Positions 1 through 5,082 of a stretch of 7,390 nt of DNA are shown piece by piece (within the stretch, counting starts at the first letter, position 1; each line of letters starts with the position of its first letter). The notes under the pieces are model-generated. The model was not told the origin of the DNA and ran no database searches. It worked only from the letters and a program-made list of their open reading frames with translations. A program made the translations under genes and the position numbers. Source of the stretch: an uncultured Gammaproteobacteria bacterium (GTDB lineage Bacteria; Pseudomonadota; Gammaproteobacteria; Ga0077536); contig CAIPNE010000450.1 in the NCBI GenBank assembly GCA_903866355.1, positions 1 through 7,390 of the forward strand, written 5' to 3'.

Positions 1-44
1 CACCATCCGTAGCGTTAAAACCTCGGGCCGGGGCTGTCATTGAA

Positions 45-76
45 CCGAGCGTAGGCGCTGTGGCGCCCCCGCTCGG
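45..76. repeat. two-tier perfect-arm hairpin in non-coding DNA
   Basis: The outer arms CCGAGCG (45-51) and CGCTCGG (70-76) are exact reverse complements. Inside them GGCGC (54-58) and GCGCC (63-67) pair around the loop TGTG (59-62), with a 2x2 mismatch between the tiers. That makes 12 G/C-rich pairs in 32 bases. No T-run follows on either strand, so it is not a standard intrinsic terminator. It lies about 95 bp beyond the carbonic anhydrase stop. It could be a transcript-end stabiliser, a REP-like palindrome or part of a terminator for a gene to the left. Only the fold is certain. Confidence 0.6.
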
Positions 77-101
77 GGTGCTGGCTGTGAGTTAGCGTTT
101 G

Positions 102-128
102 GCCCGTTTCACGGTTAAGCGAACGGGC
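102..128. repeat. 7-bp inverted repeat downstream of carbonic anhydrase
   Basis: GCCCGTT (102-108) and AACGGGC (122-128) are exact reverse complements around a 13-base loop. The loop carries most of a 17-base motif (105-121) that recurs with one mismatch at 2574-2590 on the other strand. It sits 43 bp past the carbonic anhydrase stop in the direction of transcription and could mark the 3' end of that transcript, but no T-run follows. The rest of 1-170 holds no supportable gene; an open frame on the plus strand ending at 43 is too short to judge. Confidence 0.5.
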
Positions 129-170
129 AATGGTGGAAATTTAGGCCTCATTAACCCGTGATGGTGAGAT

Positions 171-953
171 CTATACGAGGGTGATTTTCCCGGTGGCCAA
201 ATCGTACACCGCACCCACAATCTCGATTTTCTTGGCATCCAACAGGGACTTCACGAGCGAGGGGCGGTTTTGTAGGAACTGCTCCTGTAATTTGACGTTC
301 TCCACGATGGAGCGATCGAGCAGGCTACCGCCGGTTTCGCGTTGGGCCCTGACCACGGCAGGTTGGATGGCCGAGATAATGTCCTGCATGGTGCCGGGCA
401 GCGTATCTTTGGTTTCGATCATTTTAACGGCGGCGGAGACCGCGCCGCAGTTGGTGTGCCCCAGCACGATCACCAACGGCGCATTTAACACTGCAACCCC
501 GTATTCCAGCGACGAGAGTACGGCGGGGCTGGCGTAGTTGCCGGCCACCCGCGCGACGAACAAGTCGCCGGGGGACTGGTCGAAGGCGAATTCCGGCGCT
601 AGGCGTGCATCCGCGCAACTCAAGATGGCGGCAATGGGATATTGCGCGTTGACTCGGGCGGCACGGCCGGCAGAAAAATCCTTCTCCTGCGGTTGGTTGG
701 CAACATACCGAGCATTGCCCTCCATGAGGCGCTTGAGTGCGGCGGCTGGTGTGATGGCGTTAGGCGCGGCGGGCGCGGCGGCGGAGGCCGCAAAAGCATT
801 GTTCATGCCCCAGGAAGCGGCCACGGCCAGCATGCCTGAGCGCAGAAAACCACGGCGTGCCGGGTTGCCAGCAGCCTCTTGGTGGGACGCCGTTACGTGA
901 GCAGTGTGCGGGGCGGTTCCGTCGTTAACACTCGTTAGGCATAGATGGCACAT
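171..953 (-). CDS. Tat-exported beta-class carbonic anhydrase
   Basis: This is a 260-residue beta-carbonic anhydrase, which interconverts CO2 and bicarbonate with a zinc ion. The two family zinc motifs are present: C113-A-D115-A-R117 (the CxDxR pair) and H166-T-N-C169-G. The expected ligands are therefore C113, D115 (in the closed form), H166 and C169. Residues 33-37 read RRGFL, followed by a hydrophobic stretch and an alanine-rich region with a likely cleavage near AFA-A (about 52-56). This is a twin-arginine export signal, so the enzyme should act in the periplasm. A 30-residue tail before the twin arginines begins MCHLC and contains several histidines, which is unusual for an export signal. 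The ATG at 953 has AGGA about ten bases upstream on the minus strand. The gene stands alone, and no transporter or cyanase lies beside it. The family call is firm; the physiological role is not visible. Confidence 0.93.
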   Translation of the reverse strand: MCHLCLTSVNDGTAPHTAHVTASHQEAAGNPARRGFLRSGMLAVAASWGMNNAFAASAAAPAAPNAITPAAALKRLMEGNARYVANQPQEKDFSAGRAARVNAQYPIAAILSCADARLAPEFAFDQSPGDLFVARVAGNYASPAVLSSLEYGVAVLNAPLVIVLGHTNCGAVSAAVKMIETKDTLPGTMQDIISAIQPAVVRAQRETGGSLLDRSIVENVKLQEQFLQNRPSLVKSLLDAKKIEIVGAVYDLATGKITLV

Positions 954-1147
954 TGGCAGATGATCCTAAAATTTAATAACAAAGTTGGTCGGAATAATTG
1001 GTCTTGAAAAAGGCGAGTAGGGCGCGAGCGGGCTTTGCAATTCGCTCATCAGCACTGAGTGCGGCCCGGTGATTCTGTGTGAAAAATCATAGTCCAGATC
1101 TTTGTTAGGTCGCCACCTTGTGGCCATTAATTTAAAAAATCGCCGTA
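954..1147. other. AT-rich spacer between hydrolase and carbonic anhydrase
   Basis: This 194-bp spacer is clearly richer in A and T than its neighbours, notably next to the carbonic anhydrase start (962-1010) and next to the hydrolase stop (1128-1140). It probably carries the carbonic anhydrase promoter, but I could not pick convincing -35 and -10 hexamers. It contains a small palindrome GCACT-G-AGTGC (1052-1062) and a GCCAC-CTT-GTGGC hairpin (1112-1124). A minus-strand frame of 53 codons (1127-966) crosses it, without a ribosome-binding site or recognisable content. Confidence 0.4.
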
Positions 1148-2185
1148 TCAAGTGCTGGTTGCCGGCGTTGGCCAAGTGGTTTTTACGCACGTCGCCAGCC
1201 ACTGCGCGAGCGCCGCATTGACGGCCCGCGGTTGCTCCTGCGCCATCCAATGACCGGTATCGATAATGCGTTCACTGAGGTTGCTACAGCGTGCGCGCAT
1301 CGGTGCGGCAAGCTGCGAATGGAGGGTTTCACACACATAGTCGTAACGCGCGTGGAGGAATAATACCGGCAGTGACAGCCGCTCCGGCGCGCCGGCAACC
1401 AGTGCTGCGTTAGCGGTGTGGTTCATGTAATAGGCGTCCGGCCCAAAGAACCCGTTGCGCCGCAGGGCCTGCGCATAGACTTGCAGATCGTCCTCACTCA
1501 CCACATCGTCGTCGCGCGGTAAATCCGGTGCTGCGTTGAGTGGCCCAAACCAACCGCCATTGCGCCGCACAGCGCTGGTAAATGCGGGCTTGCCGGCGGC
1601 GCCGGGGTCACCTTTGCGGAAGAGTAGTTTCACGCTGAGGTACGGATCGGCGTCAAAAACGGCGGTCGCGCGCGCGAAATTCTCTTCGTAGAATTTCAGA
1701 TAGTCCCACTGGCCGTATGGGTAATCGCCCATGGGATAGACCGTTCTGTCCACTAGGGGTAGCAATCCTGCGAGGCCATTTTCTAAGGCGAAGTAGGGCA
1801 CGCACAAATTGGCCACTGCGATGCAGCGGCTAGGGTGCAAACGCGCCAAATTCCACACCGTGGCGCAGCCCCAATCGTGCCCAATCCACACGGCATGCGC
1901 GCGCTCCTGGCTGGTCAGCAGCTCTAACATGTCTGTGACGACTTCGGCTTGCGCATAAGCAGATTGCTCCGCATAGACAGACGATAGCCCGTAGCCGCGC
2001 AGGTCCGGGGCCAGCACGCGAAACCCAAGCCCCGCGAAGACCGGCAATTGATGCCGCCAACTCAGCGAAAGCTCCGGCCAGCCATGCACGAACACCAGCA
2101 GCGGACCATCCTTGGGACCCGCCGCCAAATAATGGGTGGTGTGTCGCGTAGTGCGATGAAAACAAGACTCGATGAGGGTTTCCAA
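1148..2185 (-). CDS. alpha/beta hydrolase, soluble epoxide hydrolase type
   Basis: This 345-residue alpha/beta-hydrolase-fold enzyme is of the epoxide hydrolase/haloalkane dehalogenase branch, which uses an aspartate nucleophile. The oxyanion motif is H34-G-W-P-E38. The nucleophile elbow is G102-H-D104-W-G106, so D104 should attack the substrate. The likely acid is D282 (ARYDYVC) and the catalytic histidine is H312 in DTGHWMAQEQP; GHW..E.P is typical of epoxide hydrolases. The cap (about 130-265) contains tyrosines, including Y252 and Y253, that could activate an epoxide oxygen. Expected chemistry is hydrolysis of an epoxide to a diol; the natural substrate cannot be read. The start is TTG: the frame is closed by a stop at 2213-2215, no ATG precedes the core motifs, and GGAG lies nine bases before the TTG. 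There is no signal peptide, so it is cytoplasmic. It appears to be transcribed alone. Confidence 0.88.
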   Translation of the reverse strand: METLIESCFHRTTRHTTHYLAAGPKDGPLLVFVHGWPELSLSWRHQLPVFAGLGFRVLAPDLRGYGLSSVYAEQSAYAQAEVVTDMLELLTSQERAHAVWIGHDWGCATVWNLARLHPSRCIAVANLCVPYFALENGLAGLLPLVDRTVYPMGDYPYGQWDYLKFYEENFARATAVFDADPYLSVKLLFRKGDPGAAGKPAFTSAVRRNGGWFGPLNAAPDLPRDDDVVSEDDLQVYAQALRRNGFFGPDAYYMNHTANAALVAGAPERLSLPVLFLHARYDYVCETLHSQLAAPMRARCSNLSERIIDTGHWMAQEQPRAVNAALAQWLATCVKTTWPTPATST

Positions 2186-2194
2186 AACAGCAGG

Positions 2195-2198
2195 CTCC
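2195..2198 (-). promoter_or_regulatory. ribosome-binding site fixing the TTG start of the hydrolase
   Basis: GGAG on the minus strand is separated by nine bases from the TTG at 2185. With no ATG or GTG between the upstream stop (2213-2215) and the HGWPE motif, it supports TTG as the real start. Just beyond it (2203-2214) is a small inverted repeat, GAGAA-TT-TTCTC, that could be an operator, though its size makes chance likely. Confidence 0.6.
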
Positions 2199-2303
2199 GC
2201 GCGAGAATTTTCTCAAGGATAGCGCTTGGGCAGCCCTCAAACACGAGACTGTTGTTGATGGCTGCGTGGCGAATGACGCGGCGGCTATCCAGCGCTGGGC
2301 AGG

Positions 2304-2459
2304 GTTAGTGCCCGCTCACCCCAAACATTTGGCGCTAGCCTCCCACCGCTAGAGCACGCCGCGCGCAGGTAACGAGCAGGTAACGAGCAGGTAACGAGCA
2401 GGTAACGAGCAGGTAACGAGCAGGTAACGACAACATGGCGGCTTTGGGGGCGCACTAAC
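2304..2459. repeat. imperfect inverted repeat enclosing the tandem array
   Basis: GTTAGTGC (2304-2311) and GCACTAAC (2452-2459) are exact 8-bp reverse complements. Further in, both arms carry CCCCAAA-like sequence (2318-2325, and the complement of 2443-2449), so with small gaps the similarity runs about 20 bp. The enclosed 140 bp contain all six 11-bp repeats. This would fit a small non-autonomous element or a cruciform-forming site, but the bases flanking the two arms do not show a target-site duplication. The right arm also takes part in a tighter hairpin, GCACT-AACG-AGTGC (2452-2465). Confidence 0.4.
2365..2430. repeat. six perfect tandem copies of an 11-bp repeat
   Basis: The unit GCAGGTAACGA occurs six times without a mismatch (2365, 2376, 2387, 2398, 2409, 2420) and then breaks into CAACATGG. 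Eleven base pairs is close to one helical turn, so every copy faces the same side of the DNA. The unit is not a multiple of three and lies in non-coding DNA. It may be a slippage-generated variable-number repeat or a phased protein-binding array. The perfect identity argues for recent expansion or strong constraint. Confidence 0.95.
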
Positions 2460-2572
2460 GAGTGCTTACGCGCCATGCTGGGGTATTTGCCGGAGGAACG
2501 ACAACGCCTGCGAGAACTCGGCGCTAGGCACGGCGTTTCAACGCGCCGCCTCAGCGCCACCGGTCGTCGCTC

Positions 2573-2591
2573 GCGCTTAACCGTTAAACGC
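2573..2591. repeat. near-palindrome matching the motif at 105-121
   Basis: GCG-C-TTAAC-C-GTTAA-A-CGC is a 19-base imperfect palindrome lying 29 bp beyond the lptF-like stop. Read on the minus strand, 2590-2574 is CGTTTAACGGTTAAGCG. The plus strand at 105-121 reads CGTTTCACGGTTAAGCG, a 16 of 17 match. Both copies are just downstream of minus-strand genes. A shared regulatory or processing site is possible; chance cannot be excluded from two copies. Confidence 0.4.
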
Positions 2592-2619
2592 CTTTACACA
2601 AACCCGCGCGCCGGAATGC

Positions 2620-3705
2620 TTAGCGAGGCCCGACCACTCGGCCACGCCGTGGATGCCGCATAACCCACCAAACCAGCGCCATTAAAATGAACAAAACGCC
2701 GTGAATGAGCCATAGCCCCACGCTCGTGGGTAACACCCCTTTGAGCATCAAGGCTTTGCCCACCCCGAGTAAATTGCTGTAGCCGAAGTAACCGGAGATG
2801 GCGGTGAGTAGCCACAGGTACCAGTTATAGCCGTTACTGCACAGGGCAATCATGACGGCAAGCCCAGGCAACAACAGGGCGCCGATGGGCTTGGCTAGGC
2901 GCCATTGCAGTTCGATCCGAAACCCTGGCGATTGGTAGCGCAGTAGTTCAGAGCTTTTCATGTAGTTCACTTGGTCTGAGACGTCCGTTGGCGCGTGGGT
3001 TTCGACGCGCAGCGCATATTTGCCAAAATTGGTCACGACATAATCGAGTGCTCCGGGTTTTCCCGCGTAGCTGACGCCATCCACGAAAACTGCAAAGCGG
3101 TCGCCACTGGCGGCTTCTGTTTCCACCTGGGCTTGGTCCGCGCGCATCAATCCGACGTCCGTGTTGGTGCGCATTTGCACAAAGGTTCGCTCTAAAACTT
3201 TACTGTTCTCGCCCACGTTTTCGGCGTAAAAAACGCGTTTGCCACCACTTAGTTCCTTAAAACGGCCTGCTTTGATGCCCGCAATAGTGGCGTCGTTTTC
3301 GGTTTGATCGCGGATTCGCGTGATGAGTTCTTCGATTCTTGGCTCCGCATACAGGGTGAGCGTGCCAACCAGCACCGCGGCGATGAGCCCCAGTTTGGCC
3401 GCCGCCACCAGCAGGGTTCCGGGGTGCATCCCAGCCGCCCGCATAACCACCAACTCCGAGTCGCGCTGCAAGCGAATAATGGCGGCAAAAATGCCTAAAA
3501 AGAGACTCATTGGGATCAAATCCCGCAGTGAGACCAGCATTTTGAGACTCAGGATCTGCAGGATATGGGCGGGCGCGATCCGCCCATCAGCGGCCTGCCC
3601 GAGGTAGGTCGCAAAGCGCGTGCTGAAATAAATGACCAACAGGCTGCCGAACACCATGGCGAACCCCCGCAGGTATTCCCGCAGAACGTAACGCTGGAGG
3701 ATCAT
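2620..3705 (-). CDS. divergent LptF-family lipopolysaccharide permease
   Basis: This 361-residue inner-membrane protein belongs to the LptF/LptG family, whose members pair with LptB2 to extract LPS from the inner membrane. It resembles LptF more than LptG: it starts MILQRYVLREYLRG, has AADGRIAP (38-45), IPMSLFLG (64-71) and the coupling segment DSELVVMRAAG (82-92), and ends its periplasmic domain with ELQWR (265-269). Membrane segments are near 12-30, 60-78, 98-120, 268-289, 295-313 and 330-348, with a beta-rich periplasmic domain between about 121 and 265. Length fits E. coli LptF (about 366). The loop that is NPRQGR in E. coli LptF reads SNGYNW (290-295) here without an indel. ATG at 3705 is chosen because it matches the family N-terminus; an extension to 3825 would overlap the preceding gene. 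It starts 46 bp after the LAB_N gene. No lptG or pepA neighbour is seen, so it may be a paralogue. Confidence 0.85.
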   Translation of the reverse strand: MILQRYVLREYLRGFAMVFGSLLVIYFSTRFATYLGQAADGRIAPAHILQILSLKMLVSLRDLIPMSLFLGIFAAIIRLQRDSELVVMRAAGMHPGTLLVAAAKLGLIAAVLVGTLTLYAEPRIEELITRIRDQTENDATIAGIKAGRFKELSGGKRVFYAENVGENSKVLERTFVQMRTNTDVGLMRADQAQVETEAASGDRFAVFVDGVSYAGKPGALDYVVTNFGKYALRVETHAPTDVSDQVNYMKSSELLRYQSPGFRIELQWRLAKPIGALLLPGLAVMIALCSNGYNWYLWLLTAISGYFGYSNLLGVGKALMLKGVLPTSVGLWLIHGVLFILMALVWWVMRHPRRGRVVGPR

Positions 3706-3751
3706 GGGGCGATAGTCATGGTGAGGTGGATAAACAAGGGTGTCGGCGTCG

Positions 3752-4114
3752 CTAAACCGCAGCGCCCGCAGCCAATGCTGTCCGGCGGTGTCGGCCATCC
3801 AGATACAAATTATAGGCGGCGACAAACATCGGGAAAATATTGGAAATCACGCCCACGGAATCGTTTTTACCAAACACAAAATAACTCAACAAGCACACGC
3901 TGCCCACCAAGCTCATGTACCAGAAAATGCGCGGCATCACCGGCTTGTTGGAGATGCGAGAGGCCACTAACTGCACAACCCAGCGCCCGGCGAACAACCC
4001 AGCCCCGAAGTAGCCAATGACCTTGCCAACTTCCAACTGCACGCCTAGCCAATTGCCGAGGGGGCAATTAAACAAGGTGACGAGGGTGGTGTGGATCTCG
4101 AGGAGGGTTTTCAT
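3752..4114 (-). CDS. stand-alone lipid-A-biosynthesis N-terminal domain (LAB_N) membrane protein
   Basis: This 120-residue membrane protein matches the LAB_N family, found as an N-terminal part of some LpxB proteins and often as a separate small protein beside glycosyltransferases. The family landmarks are RWVVQ (44-48), P-R-I-F-W-Y-M-S-L-V-G-S (61-72) and a terminal SNIFPMFVAAYNLYLD segment (91-106). Three hydrophobic segments lie near 28-50, 63-82 and 87-103, so it should sit in the inner membrane. Its biochemical role is not established; by context it works with the glycosyltransferase on a lipid-linked sugar. The ATG at 4114 overlaps the stop of the upstream gene as ATGA, which implies translational coupling. 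AGGAG-like sequence is not evident before it, in keeping with re-initiation. The frame is open further upstream (to 4213), but that would run far into the glycosyltransferase. Confidence 0.85.
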   Translation of the reverse strand: MKTLLEIHTTLVTLFNCPLGNWLGVQLEVGKVIGYFGAGLFAGRWVVQLVASRISNKPVMPRIFWYMSLVGSVCLLSYFVFGKNDSVGVISNIFPMFVAAYNLYLDGRHRRTALAAGAAV

Positions 4115-4884
4115 GGGCGCGCTGACGGCGGGATCAGTTCTGTACTGGGTACCAATGGCAAGGCTCGGCGGCGCAACCAGAGCACGCCAAAGATGTCGAC
4201 AATACCCACCCACAAGCGGTTGCCAACCCCGTATTTGGACTGGCCATGACGGCGCGGCCGGTGATGAACTTCCACCGAAATCGCCCGTGCTCCTTCGCGC
4301 TGCACGAGTGCGGGCAGAAAGCGGTGCATGTGATTAAAGCGCGGTAGCCGCATGAATAAGGCCCGCTCGAAGGCTTTTAAGCCGCAGCCAGTGTCGGGTG
4401 TGGCATCGCCCAAAATCGCCGCGCGAACCGTGTTAGCGATCCGCGAGGACCACCGTCGTAACCACGTATCCCGACGGGTACGGCGGTAGCCACAAACAAT
4501 GGTGGGCACTTCGCAAGCGGCCAATGCGGCCAGCAGCGAGGGAATATCGCCTGGATCATTTTGACCATCGCCGTCGAGGGTCACGATACAGCGGCCTTGT
4601 GCGAAGTCGATGCCGGTACAAACACTCGCACTTTGGCCACGGTTCTGCGCGTGTCGCACCAGCCGCAACCGGCCGTCAAACTCGCGGGCGACGCCCAGCA
4701 GGTGCTCGCTGGAACCATCTGTGCTGGCGTCATCGACCACCAAAATTTCGAAGTGCCGCCCCGCGCAGGTTTGCGCTATTTCCCGCACCAATGCCAAGAC
4801 ATTATCCCGCTCATTAAAGCAGGGAATGACGACCGAGAAGTCGGGCTCGCGGGTGGTTGGCGTGGCAGACAAGGTGGCGTGCAT
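4111..4884 (-). CDS. family 2 glycosyltransferase, polyprenyl-phosphate sugar synthase type
   Basis: This 257-residue GT-A-fold glycosyltransferase resembles dolichol/undecaprenyl-phosphate sugar transferases such as DPM1 and ArnC, which load a sugar from a nucleotide donor onto a lipid phosphate at the inner membrane. Visible motifs are VVIPCFNE (18-25), VVDDASTDGS (49-58), the metal-binding LDGDGQNDP (103-111), DTGCGLK (164-170), HRFLPALV (187-194) and HHRPRRHGQSKYG (207-219). After that comes one hydrophobic stretch, WVGIVDIFGVLWL, typical of the short forms; the two C-terminal membrane helices of ArnC are absent. The start at 4884 puts the first strand at residue 16, as usual; longer starts (4976, 5058) add a basic stretch without family similarity. 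No clear ribosome-binding site is seen. It is the first gene of the operon with LAB_N and the LptF-like permease. The sugar is unknown. Confidence 0.9.
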   Translation of the reverse strand: MHATLSATPTTREPDFSVVIPCFNERDNVLALVREIAQTCAGRHFEILVVDDASTDGSSEHLLGVAREFDGRLRLVRHAQNRGQSASVCTGIDFAQGRCIVTLDGDGQNDPGDIPSLLAALAACEVPTIVCGYRRTRRDTWLRRWSSRIANTVRAAILGDATPDTGCGLKAFERALFMRLPRFNHMHRFLPALVQREGARAISVEVHHRPRRHGQSKYGVGNRLWVGIVDIFGVLWLRRRALPLVPSTELIPPSARP

Positions 4885-4905
4885 GTCAAAAATGATGATT
4901 CTGCT

Positions 4906-4925
4906 AAAAAGGCGCTTGCGGCGCC
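4906..4925 (-). terminator. terminator-like hairpin in the glycosyltransferase leader
   Basis: On the minus strand GGCGC (4925-4921), loop CGCAA (4920-4916) and GCGCC (4915-4911) form a 5-bp all-G/C stem followed directly by TTTTT (4910-4906). The T-run ends 21 bases before the glycosyltransferase ATG. No minus-strand gene ends just upstream that it would serve, so if it works it would be an attenuator in the operon leader. The stem is short and termination could be weak. Confidence 0.4.
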
Positions 4926-5022
4926 GGGCAATTAACGACGCGGCTGGGCTTGGGACCGCTGGTGTATCCCGCGGCATTGGGCCGGAGTTTAACAGCCATC
5001 GGGAGCTGCGGTGCAGCCGCTT

Positions 5023-5052
5023 TTGACACCGACCGCGAGGACTGCCTACAGT
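5023..5052 (+). promoter_or_regulatory. sigma-70-like promoter for the cobalamin adenosyltransferase
   Basis: A consensus -35 box TTGACA (5023-5028) is followed after 18 bases by TACAGT (5047-5052), a four-of-six match to the -10 box. Transcription would begin near 5059 and give a leader of about 24 bases to the ATG at 5083. A hairpin GCTGC-GGT-GCAGC (5005-5017) lies immediately upstream. Confidence 0.5.
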
Positions 5053-5082
5053 GGCCACCCCCTACTTTTAATGGCAACACTG

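Larger units (their letters stand above)
2186..2619. other. 434-bp non-coding spacer rich in repeats
   Basis: This is the largest stretch without a gene. From left to right it holds the hydrolase leader (2186-2300), an inverted-repeat arm at 2304-2311, a weak hairpin CTAGC/GCTAG (2335-2352), six tandem 11-bp repeats (2365-2430), the second inverted-repeat arm (2452-2459) and a near-palindrome (2573-2591). Frames crossing it on both strands have no ribosome-binding site and no recognisable product. The tandem array would put 11-residue repeats into any protein read through it, which looks like a by-product. In a standard gammaproteobacterial arrangement lptG would follow lptF; none is here. 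Confidence 0.55.

Noticed and set aside
18..32. Minus-strand CCCCG/CGAGG stem followed by TTTT as a terminator
   Set aside because: The five-base stem has a mismatch and the T-run is only four bases; too weak to annotate.
181..900. Long plus-strand frames opposite the carbonic anhydrase
   Set aside because: They are antisense shadows of a gene with intact zinc motifs and export signal, and show no family features.
966..1127. Minus-strand 53-codon frame in the AT-rich spacer
   Set aside because: No ribosome-binding site and no recognisable content; it could be a degraded remnant, but nothing supports it.
2304..2459. Integron attC site or cassette boundary
   Set aside because: The order is GTTAGTG...CACTAAC, not RYYYAAC...GTTRRRY, and GTTAGTG does not fit the core consensus; no integrase is present.
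2285..2560. Minus-strand frame containing repeated SLPARYLLVTC-like segments
   Set aside because: The repeats are only the 11-bp tandem array read in three frames; there is no start signal or family similarity.
2630..2643. Minus-strand GGCCGAGTGGTCGG, like the D-arm of tRNA-Ser or tRNA-Leu
   Set aside because: No T-arm GGTTCRANNCC, anticodon stem or acceptor pairing follows, and the bases encode the C-terminus of the LptF-like protein.
2475..2663. Plus-strand 62-codon frame with a charged, helical N-terminal half
   Set aside because: No ribosome-binding site, no recognisable family, and its end lies antisense over the last codons of the LptF-like gene.
3706..3825. Upstream extension of the LptF-like protein
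   Set aside because: The added 40 residues have no family similarity and would overlap the LAB_N gene; the ATG at 3705 matches the family N-terminus.
4885..5058. Upstream extension of the glycosyltransferase
   Set aside because: The extra 58 residues are basic and low in family similarity, and include the terminator-like hairpin; ATG at 4884 gives the normal GT2 start.
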